Of a stretch of DNA of 64,000 bases, positions 1 through 8,264 are shown piece after piece. Position 1 is the stretch's first letter, and every line of letters begins with the position of its first letter. The stretch lies in contig OZ251573.1 in assembly GCA_965243545.1 (NCBI GenBank), positions 310,001-374,000 of the forward strand. Direction: 5' to 3'. This DNA comes from CATQHW01 sp965243545 (GTDB lineage: Bacteria; Spirochaetota; Spirochaetia; SZUA-6; Bin103). Position numbers and translations under genes: made by a program. The notes beneath the pieces were generated by a model. That model saw only the letters and a list, made by a program, of their open reading frames with translations. It did not search any database and was not told the DNA's origin.

Positions 1-38
1 GGGGAGGCTCGCGGACCGCCGCCGCCAACGCTAGTACC

Positions 39-1079
39 GTGCAATCAGGCTTTCATCCTTCCAGCGACGCCGCGGCCCGGACGTTTGGCGGCGCGCGCGC
101 GCCCGCCGCGGCGGGGCGTCTGGGGCATGCGGTGCGTTCGTTCGTGCGCACCGGGAACCAGCGGATCACCGTCATGCTGATCCCGCACAGCGAACGGCGC
201 ACGTACAACCTGCAGTTTTCGGTCTTCACGCTGCTGTTCCTGGCCGCGCTGCTGGTCGTCGTGATCGTCGCGTTCCTGGTGGTCTCCACGCACTTCACCG
301 TCACCAGTGAGCGGATGGCGGCCGCCAGCCGGTCGTTGACGGCAAGCGAGTCGGCGATGGAGGCGGTGGGAGACGAGGCGATCGCCCTGCAGGGGTCGAT
401 GCGGGAGTTCCAGGCGCTGGTCGATCGGCTGCAGCGGATGCTGAGCGCGGAGAACGTGATCGCCGGCGCGGGGCTCCGGCATGACGGGGACGGCGGCGGC
501 GAGCTGGCCGCCTTCGTGAGCCGGCCCACCGCGCCGGCGGACGAAGAGTCGGCAGGCGTGGCCGCCCTGCGGCAGCTCAGCGCGGCGCTCAGCGCGGTTA
601 CGGCGCCGCTTGCCGACCTCGGCGATACCGTGGCGGCGCAGCGGGCGCTGCTGGTCGGCGTGCCGACGCTGTGGCCGGTGCGGGGCGGCGGGTACGTGAG
701 CTTCCGGTTCGGTCCGCAACGGCATCCGTTCACCGGCGCGTTCTACATCCATCGCGGGATCGACATCGCCTTGCACCGCGGCGCCGAAATCGTGGCGACC
801 GCGCACGGCACCGTACGGCGGGTCGCCTACGAACGGTATAATCTCGGCAACGTGATCGAAATCGGGCACCGGTACGGATTCGTCACCCTTTACGGGCACC
901 TCGACCGCGTATTGGTCGAGGCCGGCCAGCGGGTGCAGCGCGGCCAGGTGATCGGGCTGATGGGCAGCACCGGCCTTTCGACCGGTCCGCACGTCCATTA
1001 TGAGGTGAGCATCGGCGGGCAACTCCGCAACCCGGAGGAGTTCCTGACCGTGTCCGCCATCGACGCGGCGGCGCCGTGA
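39..1079 (+). CDS. M23/LytM-family peptidoglycan endopeptidase, membrane anchored
   Basis: Zinc metallopeptidase expected to cut peptidoglycan cross-bridges in the periplasm. One membrane segment (about residues 59-82) follows a basic N-terminus. A middle region of about residues 90-200 looks helical. The C-terminal peptidase_M23 domain carries the zinc ligands: HRGID (H238, D242), YGHL (H287) and HVHYEV (H318, H320). All three motifs are present, so it looks catalytically competent. The start is a GTG at 39; the ATG at 174 (MLIPHSERR) is a weaker alternative because similar proteins have residues before this motif. Its 3' end overlaps the bactofilin start by 4 nt (GTGA), so the two are translationally coupled. 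LytM peptidases paired with bactofilins control cell shape in other bacteria (CcmA-Csd in Helicobacter); a helical-shape role here is inference. Confidence 0.85.
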   Translation: MQSGFHPSSDAAARTFGGARAPAAAGRLGHAVRSFVRTGNQRITVMLIPHSERRTYNLQFSVFTLLFLAALLVVVIVAFLVVSTHFTVTSERMAAASRSLTASESAMEAVGDEAIALQGSMREFQALVDRLQRMLSAENVIAGAGLRHDGDGGGELAAFVSRPTAPADEESAGVAALRQLSAALSAVTAPLADLGDTVAAQRALLVGVPTLWPVRGGGYVSFRFGPQRHPFTGAFYIHRGIDIALHRGAEIVATAHGTVRRVAYERYNLGNVIEIGHRYGFVTLYGHLDRVLVEAGQRVQRGQVIGLMGSTGLSTGPHVHYEVSIGGQLRNPEEFLTVSAIDAAAP

Positions 1080-1549
1080 CGACCGATCCGTTGCGCGGCG
1101 GCGATGCGGTGGTCGACTCGATCGTCGGCCAGGGGACGCGGTTGACCGGTCAGCTCGACCTGACCGGGATGCTCCGCATCGACGGTCACTTCAACGGTGT
1201 GGTGCATACCGCCGGCCAGGTCCTCATCGGCCGCACCGGCCGCACCGAATGCACGGTGCAAGCCGGCGCCGTGATCGTGGCCGGCGCCATGCGGGGGGAC
1301 ATCGTCGCCACCGAGCTGGTCGAGCTCCGCTCGACCGCGCAGGTGGTCGGCACCATCCGCACGCCGCGGCTGATCGTCGAAGACGGCGGCCGGTTCTGCG
1401 GCCGGTGCCACGCCGGCGGCGAACGCGCGGAGACCGCCGCGCTGACCGACGGCAGCGCCGGGCACGGCAGCGCCGGGCACGGCGGGGCCGGTGAGGAGGC
1501 TGCGGCGGCCCCTGCGGCGGCCCCTGCGGCGCCGCCGCAGCCGTCATGA
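1076..1549 (+). CDS. bactofilin (polymer-forming cytoskeletal protein)
   Basis: A 157-residue bactofilin (DUF583). The central beta-helix spans about residues 12-105. It shows the repeating hydrophobic/glycine rungs of the family: SIVGQGTRLTGQL, then LRIDGHFNGVV, then VIVAGAMRGDIVA. Bactofilins polymerise without nucleotide and recruit cell-wall enzymes. The C-terminal tail (after about residue 120) is low-complexity Ala/Gly/Pro/His and is encoded by short direct repeats (1450-1530), so its length may vary between strains. The GTG start at 1076 overlaps the LytM stop, and the stop overlaps the next ATG at 1546. The three genes are therefore one transcription-translation unit. Confidence 0.88.
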   Translation: MTTDPLRGGDAVVDSIVGQGTRLTGQLDLTGMLRIDGHFNGVVHTAGQVLIGRTGRTECTVQAGAVIVAGAMRGDIVATELVELRSTAQVVGTIRTPRLIVEDGGRFCGRCHAGGERAETAALTDGSAGHGSAGHGGAGEEAAAAPAAAPAAPPQPS

Positions 1550-2412
1550 CCGCCGCGGCCGCCGGGGCGGCGGTGAGCCAGGTGATCCGCGTCAAGCTGA
1601 TACACTCCAACGAGACCTGCCTGTGCGTGCCGCCGCCGGAGGCCGAGGAGATCGACGCGGAGACCGGCGCCGGCGTCATCGTGCCGACCCGCCACGGTGC
1701 GGAGATCGGCAGGGTGTTGGGTCCGGTCCGCGACGAAGCGGAGCTGCGCGGCGCCGAACTGTTCGAGGTGATCCGGCAGGCGCAGGCCGAAGACCTCGAC
1801 CAGTACGAACGCAACCGCGAGCTGGCCGACGATCTGCTGCGCTCCTGCCGCCGCCGCATCGATCAATTCGGATCGACGCTGAAGCTGGTCGCCGCGCACG
1901 TGGTGTTCGGCGGCGGCAAGATGATCCTCTACTTCACCGCCGACGGGCGCGTCGACTTTCGCCGTCTGGTGGGCGATCTGTCGCAGGCGTCCAGCATGCG
2001 CATCGAGCTGCAGCAGGTCGGCATGCGCGACGAGACCCGCATCGTCGGCGGCGCCGGGGTCTGCGGCCGGGTCCTGTGCTGCAGCGGGGTCACCGACCGC
2101 CGTCCGCGCGTGACGGTGCGCATGGCGCGCGAGCAGGGGCTGTCGCTCGACACACGGCGCATCTCCGGCCAGTGCGGTCGGCTGCTGTGCTGCCTGTCCT
2201 ACGAATACGACTTCTACCGGGAGGCGCGCCGTTCGGTCCCCAAGGAAGGCAAGTCCGTGTTCTACCAGGGCGACCGGTTCCGGGTGGTCGAGTTGAACGC
2301 TCTGACCAGCCGCGCCCGCATCCGGGGCGCCGACGGGGTCGTGCTCGGCGTCGACTTCGCGGACTTCCGGTTCGACGACGCGAACCGGCGCTGGGAGGTC
2401 ACCCCGGTCTGA
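1546..2412 (+). CDS. PSP1 domain protein, RicT/YaaT-like
   Basis: A 288-residue PSP1 C-terminal domain protein. Two matching cysteine clusters, CGRVLCC (C173, C178, C179) and CGRLLCC (C210, C215, C216), are the family's hallmark. In Bacillus subtilis RicT (YaaT) acts with RicA and RicF, binds iron-sulfur clusters and directs RNase Y-dependent mRNA maturation. RicA/RicF homologues are not in this window. The ATG at 1546 overlaps the bactofilin stop (ATGA). The gene converges on the acyltransferase gene with no gap: its stop codon ends at 2412 and the opposing stop begins at 2413, which leaves no room for a separate terminator. Family assignment is firm; function in this organism is inferred. 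Confidence 0.85.
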   Translation: MTAAAAGAAVSQVIRVKLIHSNETCLCVPPPEAEEIDAETGAGVIVPTRHGAEIGRVLGPVRDEAELRGAELFEVIRQAQAEDLDQYERNRELADDLLRSCRRRIDQFGSTLKLVAAHVVFGGGKMILYFTADGRVDFRRLVGDLSQASSMRIELQQVGMRDETRIVGGAGVCGRVLCCSGVTDRRPRVTVRMAREQGLSLDTRRISGQCGRLLCCLSYEYDFYREARRSVPKEGKSVFYQGDRFRVVELNALTSRARIRGADGVVLGVDFADFRFDDANRRWEVTPV

Positions 2413-3246
2413 TCAACCGGGTATGAGGGTGGGCGTCTCCCGCCTCCAGCGCTCGACCTGCGCCGCGATCTCGGACTGCATGCGCGCCACCAGCGCGCGC
2501 AGCTCCCGCTTGCTGGCCGGCGGCCGGTACACCGACAGGAGCTTCACCCGGTAACGGGTGCGCCCCACTCGGCCCAGGCCCGTGACGCCGCGCAGCCGGT
2601 AACCGCCGTCGACGGCGACCGTCACGACCGGGAGCGGCCGGCGCTCCAGCACCGTGGCCAGCCCCCCGGCGTGGAACCGGTGCACGGCGCCGTCCCGCGA
2701 ACGGGTGCCGTCGGCAAAGACGACCGGGCACGCTCCCTCGTCGGCAAGCGCGGAGAACCGGCGCAGCTCGCGGAGCAGCAGGCGCATCTGCGCCGCATCG
2801 AAGCGGCCGCGCGGCCGCACGATCAGGGCGTCTCCGCCGTAACGCAGGCACTTCGACACCAGCGGTATCCCGTACTTGAGCGACCGCTTGGCGATGAACT
2901 TGAGCCTGCGTTGCGGCAGCGCCGTTACCAGGACCGGGATGTCGAGCAGGCTCTGGTGATTGCTCACCAGTATGAACACCAGCGGAAGCTCGGCCAGCGC
3001 CGATTCGGTAACCATGCGGAATCCGGTCAGGGTCTCCGCGCCGCGGATCAGCCGCTGCCCTTCGCCCGCCATGAACTCCGTGACCGCGGCGCGCAACGCG
3101 TCCCGGCGGTCGCGCCCGCGGCCCGCGCCGCCGCCGGCCGCAACCGGCGCCCGGCCGGGTCCCCACAGCTTCCACCAGCTCAGGCGCAGGTCACCGTACA
3201 CGAAGCGGATCAGCACGTAGCCGGCCAGCAGCAGCCCGCGGATCAC
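2413..3246 (-). CDS. plsC: 1-acyl-sn-glycerol-3-phosphate acyltransferase family protein
   Basis: A 277-residue PlsC-type acyltransferase that would move an acyl chain onto lysophosphatidic acid at the inner membrane. It has an N-terminal hydrophobic segment (about residues 3-18). The catalytic H(X4)D motif is NHQSLLD (H97, D102), followed by KRSLKYGIPLV. The substrate-phosphate motif reads FADGTRSR where FPEGTRSR is usual. The GTG start at 3246 lies in a GTGA overlap with the stop of the upstream HAD gene. The frame stays open far upstream, but that part is antisense-like and has no family similarity. This is the last gene of the minus-strand run beginning near 9533. Confidence 0.82.
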   Translation of the reverse strand: MIRGLLLAGYVLIRFVYGDLRLSWWKLWGPGRAPVAAGGGAGRGRDRRDALRAAVTEFMAGEGQRLIRGAETLTGFRMVTESALAELPLVFILVSNHQSLLDIPVLVTALPQRRLKFIAKRSLKYGIPLVSKCLRYGGDALIVRPRGRFDAAQMRLLLRELRRFSALADEGACPVVFADGTRSRDGAVHRFHAGGLATVLERRPLPVVTVAVDGGYRLRGVTGLGRVGRTRYRVKLLSVYRPPASKRELRALVARMQSEIAAQVERWRRETPTLIPG

Positions 3247-4019
3247 GGCGCGCCGCCCGTGCGGGCTCGCGCCACCAGCCCCGCCAGCCCGATACGGGAG
3301 AGCGCCGGGACGCGCGGGTCGGCAAGCCACTCCGGTTGGGCGTACCCCCAATCGGCCAGATACACCTCGATGCGCCGGTCGTCGTTGCCGGCCAAGTGGT
3401 CGAGCTGATCGTCGACCAGCGCCGCCCGCTCGGCCTGCCGCTGATCGAGCGCCGCGGCGACCATCTGCAGCTTGGAAACCGCGGCGGCGTGCAGGATCGC
3501 CCGCGGCGGCACGCGCACTTCGTGGAACTCCAGAATCGCCTTTATGTACGGCGGGCGCTTGGTCGAAAGGATGCAGGCCGCGTCCCAGTCGGCCGCCTGC
3601 AGAATCTCGGCCATGCCGGGATAGAGCGGATTGAGGCGCAACCAGTGGCTGCGCCGGCGCGCCATCAGCTCCCGGCGTACGCGGTTGAGCGCGTCCGCGT
3701 ACCGGTCCAGGGTGCGCTGGCCGGCGGTGCGGCGGGCGTCGTCGAAGTCCTCCTGCCGCGGCGGCATGAGGCCGCCGGCCAGCAGGTGCTGAATCAACAC
3801 GTAGTCCTCGCCGGAGCGGATGAACGGGCGGAGTTGCATGAAGCGCTGCCGCAACGCGGCCGGCACGGCCGGCGCCGCCGCCGGCGGGCGTTGCGCGGAC
3901 GCGCCGGCATCGCCGCCGGTCAGGCGGTCGTAGGCGACCCATGAGCTGAACAGGCACTCGGCCGCCGAGTCGCAGATCACGCCGTCGAAGTCGATGAACA
4001 ACCGGAACGGGACCGTCAC
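3243..4019 (-). CDS. HAD-superfamily hydrolase-like protein
   Basis: A 258-residue protein that opens with the HAD motif I, LFIDFDGVICDS, where two aspartates flank DG. A helical cap region follows (about residues 30-140). Then come LSTKRPPY as a likely motif II (Ser/Thr), SKLQM as a likely motif III lysine, and VDDQLDHL as a plausible motif IV. The full phosphatase motif set is therefore present in order. The substrate is not evident. The GTG start at 4019 gives MTVPFRLFIDFDG; it sits 13 nt after the LarA-like gene and overlaps the plsC start. By context it may remove phosphate from a sugar-acid intermediate of the gnd/SDR/LarA run, but housekeeping roles are equally possible. Confidence 0.7.
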   Translation of the reverse strand: MTVPFRLFIDFDGVICDSAAECLFSSWVAYDRLTGGDAGASAQRPPAAAPAVPAALRQRFMQLRPFIRSGEDYVLIQHLLAGGLMPPRQEDFDDARRTAGQRTLDRYADALNRVRRELMARRRSHWLRLNPLYPGMAEILQAADWDAACILSTKRPPYIKAILEFHEVRVPPRAILHAAAVSKLQMVAAALDQRQAERAALVDDQLDHLAGNDDRRIEVYLADWGYAQPEWLADPRVPALSRIGLAGLVARARTGGAP

Positions 4020-4032
4020 GCGACCGCCCGCC

Positions 4033-5316
4033 TCAACCGGCCGCCGGCAGATGCAGCACCTCGCCGGCGTGCGGGACGTACAGGATGCCGGCCTCCTCGC
4101 GGTTCCGATAGTCGTCCAAGTCCACGGTGTCCGGGTCCCGGTAGCCAAGGCCGATCCGTTCGCACAGGGAACGCGGCAGGGCGGTAGCCAGCTCCACGTC
4201 GATCCTGGGCCGTTCGACGCCGTCCCGGTATTCGCCGACGCCGCGCACCAGCGCCGAGTGCGCCAGCACGCCGCGCGGCACGTCCGGGAACCGGCGCCGG
4301 TGCGCCACCAGATAGTCGGTGACGTGGTAGCCGACCCGCTCCAGGTGGGCGCCCCAGGTCGCCGACAGCTTGTCGATCTGCGGCCCGTAGATGATCAGCC
4401 GGCCGCCGTCGGCGACCACCGATTCGAGCTTGTACATCACCTTGCCGCCTACCCACAGCTCGTCGTACATCGCCGGGGCGTGGCCGAGCACGGTGTGGTA
4501 GCGGCGCGGCGTATGGGTGACGTGCAGGCGCGCGGAATGGTCGGCCGCGTCGCTCCACGCCTGGCGCGGATCTCCGACGTACAGTCCGGCGAGCTCGGGC
4601 GGTTCCCGGCCGGGCTGCACGACCATGGCGATCAGGTGGCAGTCGGTCGGCACCAGTTCCGCCGCCTGCTCGATGACGCGGCGCGCCGGCGTGTCCTTGT
4701 GCCCGATGGTCCGCATGCAGGTGTTGACCGCGCTGAGCCAGTGGAAGAAATCCAGAAACTCGCCGCCGGAGATGCCGGGGAACAGGTACTTGTGGCCGCC
4801 CGAGAAGCCGACGATCTCATGCGGAAACACCGGACCGGCGATCAGCAGCAGGTCGTAGTCGAAGACCGCCCGATTGATGGTCACGTCGATCGCTTCGGCG
4901 AAACGGCCGCCGGTAGCCGCGGCGATCTGCCGTGCGGTGAACGATCCGATCCGCCGCAACGTCCCCGCCGTGTCCCAGCGGTGGTTGAGGAAGCGGCGCT
5001 CGCCAAAACGCTCCGCGCGCTCGGCGGCGTTCACGCCGTACAGCCGGGCGATCGCCTCGTCCGGCATGATCGGATGCGTGCCGAGCGCCACCATGAAGTC
5101 GAGCTGCCGCGCGTGCGGGCCGATCACCTCATCGACGGCCCGTATCATCGCCGGCAGCGGCGCGGTGCGGGTGGCGTCCGGCGTGATCGCCAACACCCGC
5201 CGCGACTCATACAGCGCCCGCGGCGTTCCCGCCTCGATGCGGGCGCACGTCTCCCGGTAGGTCAACGCAACGCCGGCCGGCGTCCCGGTTCGCTCTGCGG
5301 TCAGCGCTTCCGCCAT
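4033..5316 (-). CDS. larA: LarA-family nickel-dependent hydroxyacid racemase/epimerase (DUF2088)
   Basis: A 427-residue protein of the lactate racemase domain family. These enzymes use the nickel-pincer cofactor NPN to racemise or epimerise the alpha-hydroxy carbon of hydroxyacids. Visible family segments are GTHPIMPDEAIARLYG (about residues 82-97), PHEIVGFSGGHKYLFPGISG (about residues 169-188) and the following EFLDFFHW. The histidine-rich GGHKYLFPGISG stretch is typical of the cofactor/substrate site. LarB, LarC and LarE (NPN synthesis) are not in the window. It lies 6 nt after a mannonate-oxidoreductase-like SDR, which itself overlaps gnd. Gluconate and mannonate are C2 epimers, so a hexonate epimerase role fits better than lactate racemisation. 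The ATG start at 5316 is supported by the tight spacing. Confidence 0.8.
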   Translation of the reverse strand: MAEALTAERTGTPAGVALTYRETCARIEAGTPRALYESRRVLAITPDATRTAPLPAMIRAVDEVIGPHARQLDFMVALGTHPIMPDEAIARLYGVNAAERAERFGERRFLNHRWDTAGTLRRIGSFTARQIAAATGGRFAEAIDVTINRAVFDYDLLLIAGPVFPHEIVGFSGGHKYLFPGISGGEFLDFFHWLSAVNTCMRTIGHKDTPARRVIEQAAELVPTDCHLIAMVVQPGREPPELAGLYVGDPRQAWSDAADHSARLHVTHTPRRYHTVLGHAPAMYDELWVGGKVMYKLESVVADGGRLIIYGPQIDKLSATWGAHLERVGYHVTDYLVAHRRRFPDVPRGVLAHSALVRGVGEYRDGVERPRIDVELATALPRSLCERIGLGYRDPDTVDLDDYRNREEAGILYVPHAGEVLHLPAAG

Positions 5317-5322
5317 TGACGT

Positions 5323-6123
5323 TCAGATGCTGCCGACCAGGAAGCCGCCGTCGACCGGGATCGTCGCGCCGGTCACGAACCCGGAGGCGGCCTCGCTGGC
5401 AAGGAATACCGCGGCGCCGGCCAGCTCCTCCGGTTCCCCGAACCGCGCGAACGGCGTGCGGCTCAGCACCTGCCGGCCCCGTTCGGTCGGTTCGCCGGTC
5501 CGTTCGTCGATCAGCAGCCGCCGGTTCTGCTCGGCCAGGAAGAACCCCGGCGCGATGGCGTTGACGCGGATGCCGTGCGGAGCGAACTCCTGCGCCGCCG
5601 CCTCCGTAAGGTTGACCACGCCCGCCTTCGCCGCCCCGTAGGCCCACACCCGTGACAGCGGCCGGTACGACGCCATCGAGGCGATGTTGATGATCGACCC
5701 GCCGATCCCGCGGTCGATCCAGTACGCGGCGACGACCTTGGTCGGCGCCACGCAACCGGCGATCAGGTTGAGCTCGATCGTCCGCCGAAAGACGTCGACG
5801 TCGATCTCCGTGAACGGGCCTGCGCTCAGATTGCCGCCGACCGCGTTGATCAGGACGGCGGGGGGTCCCAGACGCTCCTCGGTGCGCGCGAGCGCCTGCC
5901 GGACCGCGTCCGGCGAACCGGCGTCGGCGACCGCGCCGGTCGTCCGTTCCGGAGCGTTCAACGTGCGGAGCGCGCGGTCGACCGTCTGCGCCCGGCGGCT
6001 CCATACCGCCACGCGCGCGCCGGCGTCCAGCAGGCCGCGCGCCATGCCGACCGCCAGCGTGGCCCCGCCGCCCGAGATGGCGACCGTGCAGTCGAGCGCG
6101 AAGAGCGGCGACGGGCCGGTCAC
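5323..6123 (-). CDS. SDR-family oxidoreductase, D-mannonate oxidoreductase (UxuB/YjmF)-like
   Basis: A 266-residue short-chain dehydrogenase. The nucleotide motif is the glycine-rich SGGGATLAVGMA rather than the standard TGxxxGIG. The catalytic set is present: INIASM (Ser) and YGAAK (Tyr, Lys). The C-terminal third (IRVNAIAPGFF, NRRLL, GRQVLSRTPFARFGEPEEL, IPVDGGFLV) resembles the SDR-type fructuronate reductase YjmF of Bacillus more than generic SDRs. Such enzymes interconvert D-fructuronate and D-mannonate with NAD(P)H. The GTG start at 6123 overlaps the gnd stop (GTGA), and larA follows 6 nt after the stop. Substrate is inferred from similarity recalled by eye plus context. Confidence 0.8.
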   Translation of the reverse strand: MTGPSPLFALDCTVAISGGGATLAVGMARGLLDAGARVAVWSRRAQTVDRALRTLNAPERTTGAVADAGSPDAVRQALARTEERLGPPAVLINAVGGNLSAGPFTEIDVDVFRRTIELNLIAGCVAPTKVVAAYWIDRGIGGSIINIASMASYRPLSRVWAYGAAKAGVVNLTEAAAQEFAPHGIRVNAIAPGFFLAEQNRRLLIDERTGEPTERGRQVLSRTPFARFGEPEELAGAAVFLASEAASGFVTGATIPVDGGFLVGSI

Positions 6124-7526
6124 GTCGACGACCAGTCGGTGTGAAAGACGCCGGGGCGGTCGACCCGCTCATAGGTGTGGGCGCCGAAGTAGTCGCGCTG
6201 CGCCTGAATCAGGCGCGCCGGCAGGCGGGCGGTCCGGTAGGAGTCGAAGTAGCTGAGCGCCGACCCGAACGCCGGGATCGGTACGCCGGCCGCGGTGGCC
6301 GCCCCGACCACCCGTCTCCAGGCGGGCTGCGCCCCCTGCAGCACGCCGGAGAAGTACGGGTCGACCATCAGATTGGCCAGGTTCGGGTCGCGCTCGTAGG
6401 CTTCCTTGATCCGCTGCAGGAAGCGCGCGCGGATTATGCAGCCGCCCCGCCAGATCATGGCGATCGCCCCGTAATCGAGCTGCCAGCCGTATTCGGCGGC
6501 GGCGGTCCGCATCAGCGCGAACCCCTGCGCGTATGAGCAGATCTTGGCGGCGTACAGCGCCGCGCCGATAGCGTCGGCCAGCTCCGCGCGGCCGGCGGCG
6601 AGGGTCGCGCCGGGACCGCGCAGGACGCCGGCGGCGGCGGTCCGTTCCGCCTTCAGGGCCGACAGGGACCGCGCGAACACCGCTTCGGCGATGGTCGGCG
6701 CCGGCGCTCCCAGCTCCATCGCCGACTGCCCGGTCCATGACCCCGTGCCCTTCTGGCCGGCCTTGTCCAGGATCACGTCGACCATCGGCGCGCCGGTCTC
6801 CGGGTCGGTCGCGGCCAGTATCCGCGCGGTGATCTCGATCAGGTACGAGTCGAGTTCGCCGCGGTTCCACGCCGCAAAGCGTTCGTGCATCTCGTTGCAG
6901 GTCATGCCGCACAGGCGCCGCAGCAGATCGAACGCCTCGGCGATCAGCTGCATGTCGCCGTACTCGATGCCGTTGTGCACCATCTTGACGTAGTGGCCGG
7001 CGCCGCCGGCGCCGACGTAGGTGCAGCAGCGGGCGCCGTCTACCTCGGCGGCGATCGCCAGCAGGATCGGGCTGACGATCCGGTACGCGGCCTCGCTGCC
7101 GCCCGGCATGATGCTCGGACCGCGCAACGCCCCTTCGTCGCCCCCCGACACGCCGGTTCCCAGGTACAGCAGGCCGGCGTCTTCCGCTGCCCGGCACCGG
7201 CGCACGGTGTCGGCGAAGAACGAGTTGCCGCCGTCCAGGATGACGTCGCCGGGTTCCAGCAACGGCGTCAGCTCCGCCAGCACCGCGTCGACCGGCGGGC
7301 CGGCCTGCACCATCAGCAGCACCCGCCGCGGCCGGTCGAGCGCCGCGACCAGCTGCGGCAACGTGCGGCACGGCCGGATCCGCTTGCCCGCGCCGTCGCC
7401 TGCGGCGAACGCGTCGAGCGTGCGGGTGGTCCGGTTGTGCACCGCGACCGTAAAGCCGCGGCTTTCGACGTTGAGGGCCAGGTTGCGGCCCATGACGGCC
7501 ATCCCGACCACTCCGATATCGGCCAT
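6120..7526 (-). CDS. gnd: 6-phosphogluconate dehydrogenase, decarboxylating
   Basis: A 468-residue enzyme, the usual length of the dimeric long-form Gnd. It oxidises and decarboxylates 6-phosphogluconate to ribulose 5-phosphate with NADP+. The N-terminal Rossmann motif is IGVVGMAVMGRNLAL with HNR after the second strand. Downstream are DGGNSFFADT, GTGVSGGDEGALRGPSIMPGG (substrate loop), HYVKMVHNGIEYGDMQ (catalytic Lys and Asn), LDKAGQKGTGSWT and YFDSYRT near the C-terminus. The ATG at 7526 matches the family N-terminus; a GTG one codon upstream is also possible. It begins the coupled run gnd-SDR-larA-HAD-plsC and starts 49 nt after the adk stop. Confidence 0.95.
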   Translation of the reverse strand: MADIGVVGMAVMGRNLALNVESRGFTVAVHNRTTRTLDAFAAGDGAGKRIRPCRTLPQLVAALDRPRRVLLMVQAGPPVDAVLAELTPLLEPGDVILDGGNSFFADTVRRCRAAEDAGLLYLGTGVSGGDEGALRGPSIMPGGSEAAYRIVSPILLAIAAEVDGARCCTYVGAGGAGHYVKMVHNGIEYGDMQLIAEAFDLLRRLCGMTCNEMHERFAAWNRGELDSYLIEITARILAATDPETGAPMVDVILDKAGQKGTGSWTGQSAMELGAPAPTIAEAVFARSLSALKAERTAAAGVLRGPGATLAAGRAELADAIGAALYAAKICSYAQGFALMRTAAAEYGWQLDYGAIAMIWRGGCIIRARFLQRIKEAYERDPNLANLMVDPYFSGVLQGAQPAWRRVVGAATAAGVPIPAFGSALSYFDSYRTARLPARLIQAQRDYFGAHTYERVDRPGVFHTDWSST

Positions 7527-7574
7527 CACCTGTACGCCTCCATCATAGGCGCGCGCGCGCCGTCGTGTACATCG

Positions 7575-8189
7575 TCAGACTGCGACTTCGGCCTGCAGGC
7601 GGTCGGCGACCTCCGCAGGCGCGGCGGTGCCGTCGATGCGGCGCAGCAGGCCGGCCGAGAGATAGTACGCGACCACCGGCGTCGTCTGCGCCCGGTACGC
7701 GTGCAGCCGCCGCCGCACCGCCGCCGGATCGTCGTCCTCGCGCTGCACGGGTGAACAGTAGCGGGAGGCGTTGGCCGGCATCGAGGCGACGTTGAAGGTG
7801 GCCCCGCACGCACTGCAGGTGCGGCGGCCGGACAGGCGCCGGACCACGTCCCGCTCCGGCACGATCAGCTCGACCGCGGCGCTGACGTCGGCCAAGCCGG
7901 CCAGCGCCTCCGCCTGCGGAACGGTGCGGGGGAACCCGTCGAGTATGAACCCCGGTTCGATCGGGATGGCGCGCAAGTGCTCGCGCACCAGGTCGATGGT
8001 GAGCGAGTCGGGGACCAGGGTGCCGGCGTGCAGCAGGGCGGCCACGCGGCGGCCAAGCGGAGTCCGTTGCCGTACCGCGGCGCGGAACAGGTCGCCGGTG
8101 GAGACGTGCCGGATGCCGGTGCGGCCGGCCAGCACGGCCGCGACCGTGCCCTTACCGGCGCCCGGCGGTCCGAGAAGAACGATCTGCAT
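7575..8189 (-). CDS. adk: adenylate kinase
   Basis: A 204-residue adenylate kinase that interconverts ATP+AMP and 2 ADP. The P-loop is GPPGAGKGT (residues 7-15), then STGDLFRAAV (AMP binding) and LDGFPRT. The LID domain carries a zinc-ribbon-like set, CSAC plus a single later cysteine in RYCSP, followed by acidic EDDDP. One cysteine of the usual four is therefore replaced, possibly by an aspartate, as in many Gram-positive-type enzymes. The ATG at 8189 directly precedes the P-loop strand. The gene lies between ahcY (75 nt upstream) and gnd (49 nt downstream) on the same strand. Confidence 0.95.
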   Translation of the reverse strand: MQIVLLGPPGAGKGTVAAVLAGRTGIRHVSTGDLFRAAVRQRTPLGRRVAALLHAGTLVPDSLTIDLVREHLRAIPIEPGFILDGFPRTVPQAEALAGLADVSAAVELIVPERDVVRRLSGRRTCSACGATFNVASMPANASRYCSPVQREDDDPAAVRRRLHAYRAQTTPVVAYYLSAGLLRRIDGTAAPAEVADRLQAEVAV

Positions 8190-8264
8190 GGGGTCGGGGA
8201 TGCATGAAGGTCGAGGAATGGCGGACGAGCGCCGCTGCAGCTCAGGTGACGACGTGCCCGGGGA

